DNA of 64,000 nt from Filomicrobium insigne (GTDB taxonomy: Bacteria; Pseudomonadota; Alphaproteobacteria; Rhizobiales; Hyphomicrobiaceae), in assembly GCF_900104305.1 (NCBI RefSeq), contig NZ_FNJC01000002.1, forward strand, positions 682,001-746,000. The letters are read 5' to 3'. The position numbers and the translations under genes are program-made. Numbering within the stretch: position 1 is the first letter of the stretch; each line of letters starts with the position of its first letter. Of the stretch, positions 33,232-42,549 are shown piece by piece. The notes below the pieces were generated by a model. The model had not been told where the DNA came from, did not search any database, and was given only the letters and a program-made list of their open reading frames with translations.

Positions 33232-34809
33232 GTGCAATTCTTGTTCTCAGACTGTACCCTCGACCCAGAGCGCCGAGAGCTTACGCGGGCTGCCCAGTCA
33301 GTCGGCGTTGGACCACAAGTCTTCGATCTTCTGCTCTACCTCATTCAGAACCGCGATCATGTGGTGAGCAAGGATCGCATAATCGAGGCGGTGTGGGGCG
33401 GACGCATCGTTTCGGAATCGACGCTCACCAGCCATATCAATGCCGTTCGCAAGGCCATTGGCGACAGCGGCGAGAAGCAGCACCTCGTTCGCACCCTCCC
33501 ACGAAAAGGCTTCCGCTTCGTGGGCGACGTGACCGAGGCTCAAGTAGCTGAGCAGATCGCGAACGAAGCTATTCACCCGACGACGAACGTCTCCCGTCCT
33601 GCCCCGCTCCTTCCGAGCAGGCCGTCCATTGCAATACTGCCGTTTCAGAATTTGAGCGGAGACCCCGAGCAGGCCTACTTCGCTGATGGTGTGGTAGAGG
33701 AGATCATCACCGCACTGTCGCGCGTGCGCTGGCTGTTCGTAATTGCTCGCAATTCAAGCTTCACGTACCAGGACCGAACCGTCGACCTGAAACAGGTAGG
33801 CCAAGAACTCGGCGTCGGCTACGTGCTGGAAGGCAGTTTGCGCAAAGCTTCCGATCGCATCCGCATTACAGGACAGCTTGTCGAGGCTTCAACCGGCGTA
33901 CACCTCTGGGCTGAGCGTTTCGAAGGACGGCTCGAAGACATCTTCAAGCTGCAGGATGAGATCGCAGCGAGTGTTGCCGGCGCGATCGCTCCACAAGTGG
34001 AATTGGCCGAAATCGAGCGTGCGAAGAACAAACCTACGGCCAGTCTGAACGCCTACGACTGCTACCTGCGCGGAATCGCGCACATGCATCGGGGCACACA
34101 AGAGGCCATCGAAGAAGCCTTGTCACTTTTCCAGAGAAGTATCGAGCTCGACCCCGATTTCGCGGCCGGTCACGCCATGGCTGCCTGGTCCTACTTCTGG
34201 CGCAAGATCAACGGTTGGACAGATGATCGCGCCCGGGAAATCGCCGAGGGAGAACGCCTCGCACGCCGCGCCGTCGAATTGGGCAGGGACGATGCTGTAG
34301 CCCTCACGCGAGGTGGCCATGCACTCGCGCATCTGACCGGCGATCTCGACAGTGGCATTGCACTTCTCGACAGGGCCGTATTCCTAAACCCTAATCTTGC
34401 CTCAGCCTGGTTTCTCGGCGGCTTCCTACGGATTTGGCACGGTGAATGCGAGGACGCAATCGAGCACTTCGAGCGAGCTATGCGCCTGAGCCCTGTCGAC
34501 CCAGAGCTCTATCGCATGCAGGCGGGGATCGCGATGGCGCATTTATTTGCCGGTCGCATCGGGACGGCGTCTACGTGGGCAGAACGATCATACAGCAATC
34601 TGCCAAGCTTCCTCATGGTCGTGGCGTTGATTGCAGCGACCCGAGCGCTCAACGGCCGCCAAGAAGACGCAAGACGTGCAATCGAAGAGCTGCGGAGACT
34701 CGATCCGGGGTTGCGCATTTCAAATATCAGGGACTGGCTCCCGATCAGCCGCCCTGAGCATCTTTCGATATTTGCCGATGGCCTGCGGAAAGCTGGACTC
34801 GCGGAGTGA
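33232..34809 (+). CDS. Winged-helix (OmpR/CadC-type) regulator with TolB-like and TPR domains
   Basis: The protein has 525 residues from GTG 33232, which has GGAG six bases upstream. A start at ATG 33184 is possible but adds atypical residues. The N-terminal 100 residues are an OmpR-type DNA-binding domain (FDLLLYLIQNRDHVVSKDRI and VRTLPRKGFRFVGDV). Residues 130-260 match the TolB-like/adenylate-cyclase-associated domain (SIAILPFQNLSGDPEQAYFA). Repeating helical pairs of tetratricopeptide type follow to the C-terminus. Unlike CadC there is no membrane helix. Such proteins are common in Rhizobiales and their signals are mostly unknown. No obvious target gene is next to it. Confidence 0.87.
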   Translation: MQFLFSDCTLDPERRELTRAAQSVGVGPQVFDLLLYLIQNRDHVVSKDRIIEAVWGGRIVSESTLTSHINAVRKAIGDSGEKQHLVRTLPRKGFRFVGDVTEAQVAEQIANEAIHPTTNVSRPAPLLPSRPSIAILPFQNLSGDPEQAYFADGVVEEIITALSRVRWLFVIARNSSFTYQDRTVDLKQVGQELGVGYVLEGSLRKASDRIRITGQLVEASTGVHLWAERFEGRLEDIFKLQDEIAASVAGAIAPQVELAEIERAKNKPTASLNAYDCYLRGIAHMHRGTQEAIEEALSLFQRSIELDPDFAAGHAMAAWSYFWRKINGWTDDRAREIAEGERLARRAVELGRDDAVALTRGGHALAHLTGDLDSGIALLDRAVFLNPNLASAWFLGGFLRIWHGECEDAIEHFERAMRLSPVDPELYRMQAGIAMAHLFAGRIGTASTWAERSYSNLPSFLMVVALIAATRALNGRQEDARRAIEELRRLDPGLRISNIRDWLPISRPEHLSIFADGLRKAGLAE

Positions 34810-34952
34810 ACGGCCCCCCGTCGACCTTGCGTGAGATCGAGCCGACCAGAGTTCCAGTGATTACTGAGGAATTCCAAGACATCGGGATCGCTACTGAACA
34901 TGTTCGTTACCTGAGACGGAAACGGTTTCACACTTATTGTTCCGCTTGCAGA

Positions 34953-34980
34953 ATTGCCCGGGTCCTGAGACCCGAGCAAT
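34953..34980. terminator. Hairpin between convergent genes
   Basis: A 12 bp stem (one G-T wobble) with a TCAG/CTGA loop lies between the ends of the winged-helix regulator gene (plus) and the TonB receptor gene (minus). No long T run follows on either strand, so it may be a weak or bidirectional terminator. Confidence 0.5.
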
Positions 34981-34994
34981 CTTGAAAACATGGA

Positions 34995-37226
34995 TCAGAA
35001 GTCGACAGTCATTCCAACGTTGAAGGAACGCCCAGGACCATGCACGCGGGCATGGTCGAGGTTTGCCGCATCTCGGTTGTAAACGTAGGCGCTGAGCCCG
35101 CCCAAAGGTAGCTCGTAGTCCGTGTCGAACACGTTATCGATGCCGAAGTCGAACCGGACGTTGTCCATTGCGTAACTGCTGCGCCAATTTACGAGCGCAT
35201 ACGCACTCGTGCGTGGCTCGAGACGGACAACATCGACGTTGTTCTTCGCCGCCACGCCCTGCAGTTCGACGGTGTTTGACCAGTTCCCAAGAGTATGGGT
35301 CAGCGCCACACGCACATTCGCAGGCATGATGTTGTAGAGGTAGGTGTCCGCGTCGAGATCGCGTCCCGCGACATAGCTGAAGACGCCACTGACCCGCCAA
35401 TCGCCCCAGGCATAGCCGAGCGCCTTCGAGGCCTCGATATCGACACCTGCGAGCCGCGCATCATGATTGACGAACCGCAGCTTCGTGCGTCCTGGTGGCG
35501 GCGCACCCCCGATCGTATTCGTCTCCACGTTGATGTAATCATCCACGTAAGTCAGATATCCGCTGACTTTGAAATGCCAATCACGATGCGCCGCATCGTG
35601 CCATTCGGCACTGGCGCGCGCGCTATGGGCAATCTCCGGCTTGAGATCAGGATTGCCGACATAGGCATTGAGATCGCCAAACCAGTTGACCATAGTCCCG
35701 GCCATAGTCGCGTTCGACCAAGCGTAACGCTCGTAGAGATTGGGAGAACGCGTTTTGCGGGCCGCTCCGAACTCGAAGGCATGCGTAGCAGCCGGCTCGT
35801 AGCGCGCGGTCGCCGTGACATCGACATTGGTATCTGTCCGTTTACGGTCAAGCGAGTTAAACGCGTTGGCATCCGCAGCGTACATCATCATGGGGCTGTA
35901 GCCCTGCACGGGCCCGGTGTCGGATACGACGCGATCGAGGCGTACACCGACAAGCGTCGTCCAGGCCGATGACCAGTCGGTCTCCAGCTCACCGAATACG
36001 GAAGTTCGATCCCGCTTACCATCGTTGATGTTCCAGTAGGTATTGGGGCCCATCATCGGGGCTGCACCCGCAAGAGGAGGCCACCAGTCGTCAAGCCGAT
36101 AGCGGTGATACTCGTGACCAACCCGGAGCTGTGTCGCCTCGGTCAGCTGCAGCCCGGCCTTGAAGGCATAACCCGTGTCGCTCCCGCGCGTTTCCATCGG
36201 CATATCCCAGCCCAGACTCGCTTTGTCTTCGAGCATATTCATGGAATGGCGAATGGATTGGCGATAAACCCGGCCTTCTAAAAAGCCCCAGTCGAATTGT
36301 CCTTTGTAATGGGCATTGACAGAAAAGCTCTTGTTGTCGGTCATGTCCATGTACTGATTGACGAAGCCCTGATAGGGGATCGACTGCCATCCGAAATCGA
36401 CACCGAACTGATTGTTGCCCGACCGACCTGCGGCACTGAGCAGGTGATTGGTTGCCTTATAGAGCGAGGAATAGACTTCCCTGCCGCTGCCGTCTTCGTA
36501 GTTGCTGGCGCGGGTCGTCGACCCTGTGTAAGCGATGCTCACGTCTTCGGTAGCGGCATAAGCATGCGCCGTCGCGCCAAAGCCATTACCGTTGCTGCGG
36601 TAAAAAGCGGAAAGACGACCGCCCGCAATCGCACCTTCACCGGAAGTGGCGAATAAGGGCGCAGCGGAATCGACCGCGATGGTGCCGCCCAGACTGTCGC
36701 CCCCCATGCTTACGGGCGTCACGCCCGCCACGACCGAGATCTTATCGACCGCAGTCGCGTCGATATACGACAGCGCCGGATTCATGTGGTTGCCGCAGGA
36801 CGACGTCAGCGTCATGCCATTGACGACAACCTTCAGCCGATCGTCTCCAAACCCGTTCAAATACGGCAGCGCCGATACACCGCCTCCAGTTTGAAAGCTC
36901 ATGCCGGGTACGCTTTGGAACAAACGCGCACTGTCATTGCTGCTCAAAAATTGCTGCGGCATGACAGATTGCTGGCGCGCGAACGGCTGCGTCGGTGGCG
37001 GCGATGAATGGGTTGGCATCGCCTCCATTTGGGCAGGTGATGGTGAAGACGTGAGCTGAGCACTCGAAGCCTTTTTTGGGGTCGGCGTTCCAGTCGTTTC
37101 GACCGTAATCTCCGGCAACTGTGCAGGTGCAGATTGTTGCTGTCCAAGCGCGCCGCTAGGTCCGACAACAACGGCTACCGCCGCAGACGTCGCCCAGAGC
37201 GCCCGAATGTTTTTTCTTAGTCGCAT
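34995..37226 (-). CDS. TonB-dependent copper receptor, OprC/NosA-like
   Basis: The 743-residue outer-membrane receptor has a signal peptide (cleavage near ALGQQ), a Pro/Thr/Ser-rich N-terminus, a plug domain (about 85-200) and a 22-strand barrel ending in Phe (GMTVDF). In the plug, Cys144-x3-Met148 (SSCGNHMNPA), and later HSMNM with His-x-Met, match the copper-binding residues described for OprC and NosA. The protein is Met-rich overall. It should import copper using TonB energy. Copper is needed by amicyanin and MauL in the neighbouring mau cluster, and by nitrous oxide reductase, which is not in the window. No Fur or copper-box is evident. Confidence 0.85.
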   Translation of the reverse strand: MRLRKNIRALWATSAAVAVVVGPSGALGQQQSAPAQLPEITVETTGTPTPKKASSAQLTSSPSPAQMEAMPTHSSPPPTQPFARQQSVMPQQFLSSNDSARLFQSVPGMSFQTGGGVSALPYLNGFGDDRLKVVVNGMTLTSSCGNHMNPALSYIDATAVDKISVVAGVTPVSMGGDSLGGTIAVDSAAPLFATSGEGAIAGGRLSAFYRSNGNGFGATAHAYAATEDVSIAYTGSTTRASNYEDGSGREVYSSLYKATNHLLSAAGRSGNNQFGVDFGWQSIPYQGFVNQYMDMTDNKSFSVNAHYKGQFDWGFLEGRVYRQSIRHSMNMLEDKASLGWDMPMETRGSDTGYAFKAGLQLTEATQLRVGHEYHRYRLDDWWPPLAGAAPMMGPNTYWNINDGKRDRTSVFGELETDWSSAWTTLVGVRLDRVVSDTGPVQGYSPMMMYAADANAFNSLDRKRTDTNVDVTATARYEPAATHAFEFGAARKTRSPNLYERYAWSNATMAGTMVNWFGDLNAYVGNPDLKPEIAHSARASAEWHDAAHRDWHFKVSGYLTYVDDYINVETNTIGGAPPPGRTKLRFVNHDARLAGVDIEASKALGYAWGDWRVSGVFSYVAGRDLDADTYLYNIMPANVRVALTHTLGNWSNTVELQGVAAKNNVDVVRLEPRTSAYALVNWRSSYAMDNVRFDFGIDNVFDTDYELPLGGLSAYVYNRDAANLDHARVHGPGRSFNVGMTVDF

Positions 37227-37399
37227 TGGTGAAACTCGATGAGATGTCAGTCATGACCACGCACAACCGTGCTCGCCGTCCGCATCAGACATGCGGCCGC
37301 GCGCCCAGCGATGGTGTTCGTTGCAAGGTCAGCGTTCTGGTTCGACAGTCATGACGACTACCGACGAACACGCACGGACGCAGAATCCGCAAGGAAAGT

Positions 37400-37768
37400 T
37401 TAAGCGAGGGGAGGACCGCGCGCGGGAGCCGGCAATTCCGGTCGCGATGACGGCGCTGTATAGGATGCGTTGGGAGCAATCCTTAGCTGAGGCGCAGAGC
37501 GCGCCGGTTCAGCGATAAGAAGAGGAGGAAGAAGGGCGACAATCGTTGAAGCCGCGTACGGACACTTCGAGTGCTCACCAACCCCTTCATCGGATTTTGT
37601 TGGGAGCCCATCGCCGCCGACCTGAATGTCGACAGCACCGTGTTCCGTACAGATAACGACAGTAAGGCTATCAGAGTCCGGCGTCGCGCCCAGCATAAAG
37701 CCCGGCGCAACCAAACTGCGTAGGACAACGGCTAGGATAATAAAATAAGCGACGACACCACTAGGCAC
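37400..37768 (-). CDS. DUF2946-like small protein, copper-associated
   Basis: This 122-residue protein lies 173 bp upstream of the copper receptor on the same strand. It begins with a hydrophobic segment (FIILAVVLRSLVAPGFMLGA) resembling an uncleaved signal, and has a CTEHG motif and a second Cys-Pro (KCPYAAS), as in DUF2946 family proteins, which often sit beside copper receptors and copper chaperones. Its C-terminus is Pro/Ala-rich. Function is not established. A copper-related role is inferred from the neighbour and the motifs. Confidence 0.65.
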   Translation of the reverse strand: MPSGVVAYFIILAVVLRSLVAPGFMLGATPDSDSLTVVICTEHGAVDIQVGGDGLPTKSDEGVGEHSKCPYAASTIVALLPPLLIAEPARSAPQLRIAPNASYTAPSSRPELPAPARGPPLA

Positions 37769-38141
37769 GGAATTCCCCCTGTCCGTAGCGTTAAGTTACG
37801 GGCATCACAAAGGCAACATTATCAGGGAGCTGCCTGAACAATTGTCCCCCGACTGTGACGTACTTGTGACTCATATTTTCAGGCCCGTGACTTCATAAAA
37901 GCCGCATGCTTCGTTTCGCTTAATCGAGAAGCGCGAGAAACACCTTCAATGGCTCTCCAAACGTGGAATGGTTTCTGCGCGCAAACCTAAAGCGCAGATC
38001 GCGGACGAAACGGATCCGTGACAGTCGACAGAGTTCCAACAAAGTACGTCGGCAGATTGCGGATGCGCCGCAAACACGAAGCCTGTTGGTGATCGATAGC
38101 GGCTGAGAAAACATCGCGAAACCATCAAGCGGGACAGCTTA
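37769..38141. other. Intergenic, no gene recognised
   Basis: Short frames exist on both strands, but none looks protein-like with a start signal. It probably contains the promoter of the copper gene pair on the left and of the small membrane protein on the right. Confidence 0.45.
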
Positions 38142-38438
38142 ATGAACACCGGACTTCTGTTACTGAGTATCGGGCTTCTTCTCTGGACTTTCTTTCACAC
38201 GTTTCGGAAATCAGCAGAAAACCGTATGGCTTGGGGCACCGTGGCCCTTCTCCTCACAACCGCACTTGGGCTGCTCTATCTGGGCAATCGCTTCGTAGCA
38301 ATCGATGAGGACGGCATCCTTCGCGAGTTTGGTCCGTCGCTCCCCGTTGGCGCGACCCTCTTGATACTCGGCATCCTGGGAAGCGCGGCACTGAGCATCC
38401 GGCTGGCTTATCGGCGTCTCGTATCATGTCGACAATGA
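38142..38438 (+). CDS. Small three-helix membrane protein
   Basis: The 98-residue protein is mostly hydrophobic. Likely transmembrane helices are at 2-18, 30-48 and 67-88, with a short loop containing AIDEDGILREFGPSLP. I recognise no family. It is convergent with mauN across 56 bp. The start ATG follows a weak Shine-Dalgarno-like GGGACAG. Function unknown. Confidence 0.6.
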   Translation: MNTGLLLLSIGLLLWTFFHTFRKSAENRMAWGTVALLLTTALGLLYLGNRFVAIDEDGILREFGPSLPVGATLLILGILGSAALSIRLAYRRLVSCRQ

Positions 38439-38494
38439 ACACGTCATCAATGCGTGCAGACCACGAACCTACAGTCAGAGAATATTCGGAGCCG

Positions 38495-39382
38495 TCATGA
38501 TACGCGATCTGCGGCAGGCGGATCGACGGGCCAAGTCCGAAACCTTTGAGTCATTTCGAAAACATCAACCGGACAGGAATCGATACAGCTTCCACAATTG
38601 ACGCAGTCTCCCGAAAGAATGAGACGCGTACCATTACCTTTTAGCGCCGGCGTAATGACGTGGGGTTCTGTGCAAACGTTGAAACACTTTCCGCAGTTTG
38701 TGCAATCCTCACGCCGCGCGGCCGCGACGCGGACCAGACTGCCCCGACCAATGACGCCATAAAAGGCTCCGACGGGGCACAAATGGCTGCACCATCCACG
38801 CCGTGTCACAAATAGATCGAGCAAGAACACGGCAACGACAATGCCCCATCCCGCGCCAATCCCGAAGATCAGCCCACGTTGCAATATCGATACGGGATTG
38901 ACGAACTCCCACGCGATCGTTCCGGTTGCAAACGATGTGACCAAAGACGCGAGCAAGATCCAAACGCGCGTTCGCCGGTCCAATTTGCGGTCCCGCGTAA
39001 TCCCAAGCTTTTCTCTGAGCCAGAAAGCACTGTCAGTTACGACATTCACCGGACACACCCAGCCGCAGTAAGCCCGCCCACCAACGACCAGGTAAAGAGC
39101 CGTGATGAGAGCCGCGCCAATCACCGCAATGGCAATCGGCGGATTACCGGCCACCAACGACTGTACAAAGATGTAAGGATCAGCCAGTGGCACCGTGCCA
39201 AGAAGCTCGCTGGAAGCGAAATTACCTCGCATGATCCAGACGCCGGCCATGGGCCCAATCATGAAGATGCCTAACACGGAAACTTGGCACAGCCTGCGCA
39301 ACAACCACCACTTGTGCGCACGTAGCCAACCTTTTGCTGCAGCCCCCTCTCTGCGGCCCTCGCTCGTCAGCGTGAACCCCAT
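38495..39382 (-). CDS. mauN: Methylamine utilization ferredoxin-type protein MauN (NapH-like)
   Basis: The 295-residue membrane protein is NapH-like. It has four to five transmembrane helices, CGWVCPVN and CSHLCPVGAFYG motifs of the NapH/polyferredoxin type, and two C-terminal 4Fe-4S ferredoxin groups (CTNCGKCFNVC and CVNCGSCIDSCPV). MauN is the last gene of the known mauFBEDACJGLMN order and overlaps mauM by one base. It probably passes electrons with MauM near the membrane during cofactor maturation or electron transfer. In other methylotrophs mauM and mauN are not always essential for growth on methylamine. Confidence 0.9.
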   Translation of the reverse strand: MGFTLTSEGRREGAAAKGWLRAHKWWLLRRLCQVSVLGIFMIGPMAGVWIMRGNFASSELLGTVPLADPYIFVQSLVAGNPPIAIAVIGAALITALYLVVGGRAYCGWVCPVNVVTDSAFWLREKLGITRDRKLDRRTRVWILLASLVTSFATGTIAWEFVNPVSILQRGLIFGIGAGWGIVVAVFLLDLFVTRRGWCSHLCPVGAFYGVIGRGSLVRVAAARREDCTNCGKCFNVCTEPHVITPALKGNGTRLILSGDCVNCGSCIDSCPVDVFEMTQRFRTWPVDPPAADRVS

Positions 39383-40065
39383 TACGATGTACGCCCCGCA
39401 GGGTTTCTGCCTGGCGCTCCAAGGCCGAGCTTACGCGGCAATACGCGGATCGCGGCTTCCTTTAATACGCATTGCTTCTCGCATGTCCCGCACCCTGTAC
39501 ATTTGTCTGAGTGCACGACAGGGATCACCATCTTGCGTCCGCGGATCACCTGCGGCTCAAGCGTAATGGCCTCATTCAGAATCGGACAAACACGGTGACA
39601 GATGCTGCAATGCATCCCACGATAATTGAGACAGTTCTCATGATCGACCAGAACGGCCACGCCCATGTCCGCCTCACGAATGTTTCCGATATCGCGGTCC
39701 AGCGCACCGGTGGGGCAAGCCTTTGCACACGGCACATCGGGACACATGAAGCACGGGGTCTCCCGCGCCACGAAGTACGGCGTCCCAACTGGCGCCATGT
39801 CACCAAGCGTAGCGAGATGAAGCGTGTCATACGGACAAGCACGAACGCAAAGCCCACAGCGCACGCACGCGGCAAGGAACTCTTCCTCTGGGAGAGCTCC
39901 CGGCGGACGCAGAGCCTGCGCGTCTCGTGCCCGAGCAGTATCCACATACTTTGCAAGCGCAACGGCCGCCAGACATCCAACACCCGCGACCTTGGAGGCG
40001 CCGACAATCATCTCTCGACGAGAAATTTCCTTCGGCTTGTTCGTTTTTCCTTCCGGGTCTGCCAT
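39382..40065 (-). CDS. mauM: Methylamine utilization ferredoxin-type protein MauM (NapG-like)
   Basis: The 227-residue protein has a twin-arginine signal (SRREMIVGASKVAGVG). Four 4Fe-4S groups follow: CVRCGLCVRACPY, CFMCPDVPCAKACP, CLNYRGMHCSICHRVCP and CTGCGTCEKQCV. It is homologous to NapG of periplasmic nitrate reductase systems and is exported folded. No nap genes are near. The context (mauL upstream, mauN downstream) makes MauM the right name. Confidence 0.9.
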   Translation of the reverse strand: MADPEGKTNKPKEISRREMIVGASKVAGVGCLAAVALAKYVDTARARDAQALRPPGALPEEEFLAACVRCGLCVRACPYDTLHLATLGDMAPVGTPYFVARETPCFMCPDVPCAKACPTGALDRDIGNIREADMGVAVLVDHENCLNYRGMHCSICHRVCPILNEAITLEPQVIRGRKMVIPVVHSDKCTGCGTCEKQCVLKEAAIRVLPRKLGLGAPGRNPAGRTS

Positions 40066-40118
40066 GCCAACCCTCCGTTCAAACGTTTGTCGATCACCTC
40101 AAACAAAGCACGTCAGTT

Positions 40119-40463
40119 TCAGTCGGCATCCGCAGCGTCGAATTCCATCCGGATCACCGGATGAATCCAACAGCGGACAACGACCTTTCCGCTTCTTTCA
40201 ATTTTTGCGGTTTTTGACATGCCGGGAAACTGAGTATCCAAATTTTGGACCGTGCCATCTTCATAAGTGAGATAAAGATTGTGAGCGATATCGGCTTGAT
40301 TGATGAACTTCACCGTATCTCCCACTTTCGGCCGAATGTTCGTTTCGGCAATTTCCATGTGCGTTATAACAAGCTCATGCTCTTCAGCCTGAACGGCATT
40401 GGGCACCAACGCCCAAACCAGAACAGCAGCCAGCGCAATGATCACGCGCCTAATTTGGTCCAT
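40119..40463 (-). CDS. mauL: Cupredoxin-type protein MauL
   Basis: The protein has 114 residues from ATG 40463, which has AAGG six bases upstream; ATG codons upstream at 40493-40487 overlap the mauG stop and seem less likely. It has a signal peptide (RRVIIALAAVLVWALVPNAVQA) followed by a plastocyanin-like fold. Type 1 copper ligands are visible: His in DIAHNLYL and the C-x2-H-x4-M group CWIHPVIRM. MauL is reported in the Methylobacterium mau cluster between mauG and mauM, and the order here is the same. It could accept electrons from MauG or act in TTQ biosynthesis; this is not proven. Confidence 0.8.
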   Translation of the reverse strand: MDQIRRVIIALAAVLVWALVPNAVQAEEHELVITHMEIAETNIRPKVGDTVKFINQADIAHNLYLTYEDGTVQNLDTQFPGMSKTAKIERSGKVVVRCWIHPVIRMEFDAADAD

Positions 40464-40489
40464 TGACGACCTTCTCCATTCACTCATCA

Positions 40490-41548
40490 TCATGGCAAGT
40501 CCGGAAGCTGCGGCTTTACCGAAGGGCCACGTAGTGTCTCAAGAAACGCGATCAAATCGCTCTGTTCCGTTTTGGAAAGCTTCACCGGCCGCATCTCCGG
40601 CGAGAGGTTGGGGCTCTTACGGCCACCCTTCACATAGTGTTCCAAGACTTCATCAAGATCGGCCATCGAGCCGTCATGCATATATGGCCCTTGCATACGG
40701 AGATCTCGCAGGGATGGCGTTTTAAACGCGTACTTCATGATGGCAACACTTGGCGGAGTAAACTTGCCACGACCGACGTCGTCCGTTTCAAGACCGATGT
40801 TGTGAAAACTATCGTCGGTAAACCGCCAGCCGGCATGACACGCGCTGCAACGGGCCTTCGTATTGAACGTCACGAAACCACGTTTTGCCTCTGCCGAGAT
40901 CGCATCCTCGTCACCCTCGACCCATAAATCAAACGGGGCCTTATGAGAAACCAACGTCCGTTCGTACGTTGCAAGCGCCGCGACGATATTTTTGGCATTG
41001 ATGGAATCAGTTTCGCCGAACGCCTCCGAAAATAACTCTCGGTAACCGGGGACCATGCGCAGCCGATCGACGACATCATCCATCGTCATATTCATTTCTT
41101 GGGGAGCCGTAATCGGCATCAGCGCTTGTTGCTCAAGCGAATGCGCCCGCCCATCCCACATGAGGCTTAGGGCCCAGGCGAGATTCAACACCGGCGGGGA
41201 GCGCCGTTCCAATGGCTCCATACCGTGACCGACGCCTTTGGGGAGCCCGTCGGACCATCCTAAACTCGGGTTGTGGCAAGTTGCACACGACACGATTTGC
41301 GATCGCGACAACCGCGGATCGAAGAACAGCTTCTTACCGAGCTTCTCCTTATCTTCCGTGTAGGGATTATTATTTGGAAACGGGATCGCATCGGGCCGCT
41401 CATAGCGTTCCTTCAACGCCTCCAGCGTTATGATCTTATCGCCGGCTGCTGTAGAGATTGTGATTCCGCCAGCCTCGGCCAGACCGGAAACTGCAGCGAA
41501 CGCGATCGCGGCCAGAGACAGCGACATCTGCGCGCCCCGTCGGATCAT
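40490..41548 (-). CDS. mauG: MauG, di-haem enzyme for TTQ cofactor biosynthesis
   Basis: The protein has 352 residues from ATG 41548, with AGAGGG about eight bases upstream; a TTG at 41578 would extend it by ten residues. A signal peptide (MSLSLAAIAFAAVSGLAEA) is followed by two CxxCH haem c motifs, CATCH near residue 93 and CSACH near 239. MauG resembles cytochrome c peroxidases but uses a bis-Fe(IV) state to complete the tryptophan tryptophylquinone cofactor in MauA by oxygenation and crosslinking. Both haem sites are intact. It is periplasmic. Confidence 0.94.
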   Translation of the reverse strand: MIRRGAQMSLSLAAIAFAAVSGLAEAGGITISTAAGDKIITLEALKERYERPDAIPFPNNNPYTEDKEKLGKKLFFDPRLSRSQIVSCATCHNPSLGWSDGLPKGVGHGMEPLERRSPPVLNLAWALSLMWDGRAHSLEQQALMPITAPQEMNMTMDDVVDRLRMVPGYRELFSEAFGETDSINAKNIVAALATYERTLVSHKAPFDLWVEGDEDAISAEAKRGFVTFNTKARCSACHAGWRFTDDSFHNIGLETDDVGRGKFTPPSVAIMKYAFKTPSLRDLRMQGPYMHDGSMADLDEVLEHYVKGGRKSPNLSPEMRPVKLSKTEQSDLIAFLETLRGPSVKPQLPDLP

Positions 41549-41602
41549 GCGACCAACCCTCTGCGAAGTCTTAGTCAAAGCTTTGACATCTCCCTTTTCG
41601 AC

Positions 41603-42523
41603 TCACACATGTTCCAAGCGTTTAGCTTCTTCAGTCGCTTGAAGAAGCGTCAGTTCCCCAGTAAGCACCTCACGGGCACAAGCATCTGCTAGGTTGGCGA
41701 ATTCGGCCAATTGAGCCGCTTCTACACGTGTCGGGACGCTGTAAGCGTCGCGCTCGCCTTCAAGCGCGCGAATGACTTTTCGACATACCGGCTCAAGACG
41801 TTGAACGAGTTCGGCAAGCGGTTTGTCTCGCAGGTCGGACGCGCTCGATCCCGCGCCACTATGCATAAGCGTCTCAAAGGTCACGAGATGCTCTCGCCGC
41901 GACTGCCCAACTTCAGAAGCACGTTGATCTGTCGACCCGAACGGCTCGGCGCGATCCCGCCACGCTCTTAGGATCGTCATTGCGTTCAGCAACCGCCAAG
42001 CGGGAGACGTCGCGTTCCGCACTTCGCCATAAAGGTGGAGAAGATGACGATGCGTATCGGGAACCTGGTCCAGAGTTGGCTGCTTGAGTTCCAGTGCACT
42101 TGGACGAAACGGCACGCAGCGCCAACGCGTCTCATGTTTCAGATCTGCGACACGCCAGCCGGCCACCGCCATGCCGCGTCCAAGTCTCAAGGCCCACGAT
42201 GCCAATTGCGTGGTTACGTGCGCATAACACGCGTCTACGGCTTGCTGGGCGCTACACGCCTCAATGCGGTATAGGATCTCGTCAAGCTTCCCAGCATCGT
42301 TCGGAAAGAGATTCATGACGGCTGGGCGCCCATGCAAATTCAGCGTCTCGCTGTGCGTTCCGTTATTCAACAGAATGTCGACTTCCCAAACCTGCGTAAC
42401 TGGATTTCGCACAAAGAAGCCAACGAGAAATTCACGCTCATTCGTATCTTCGGCGGAATTCCGAACCGTTTCCGGAGCACTTTCAGCCTTTAATGGCCCG
42501 AGCAAACCGTACGGGATCCACAT
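41603..42523 (-). CDS. mauJ: Methylamine utilization protein MauJ
   Basis: The 306-residue soluble protein lies between mauC and mauG, where mauJ stands in all known mau clusters, and its length fits. The central part (WRVADLKHETRWRCVPFRPS) and the C-terminal helical part are without recognisable catalytic motifs. There is no signal peptide, so it should be cytoplasmic. Its biochemical function is unknown. The name rests on position and length and is firm only because the whole cluster is conserved. Confidence 0.82.
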   Translation of the reverse strand: MWIPYGLLGPLKAESAPETVRNSAEDTNEREFLVGFFVRNPVTQVWEVDILLNNGTHSETLNLHGRPAVMNLFPNDAGKLDEILYRIEACSAQQAVDACYAHVTTQLASWALRLGRGMAVAGWRVADLKHETRWRCVPFRPSALELKQPTLDQVPDTHRHLLHLYGEVRNATSPAWRLLNAMTILRAWRDRAEPFGSTDQRASEVGQSRREHLVTFETLMHSGAGSSASDLRDKPLAELVQRLEPVCRKVIRALEGERDAYSVPTRVEAAQLAEFANLADACAREVLTGELTLLQATEEAKRLEHV

Positions 42524-42549
42524 ACCTTTACCTCAGCTTTTGAAGCGCC

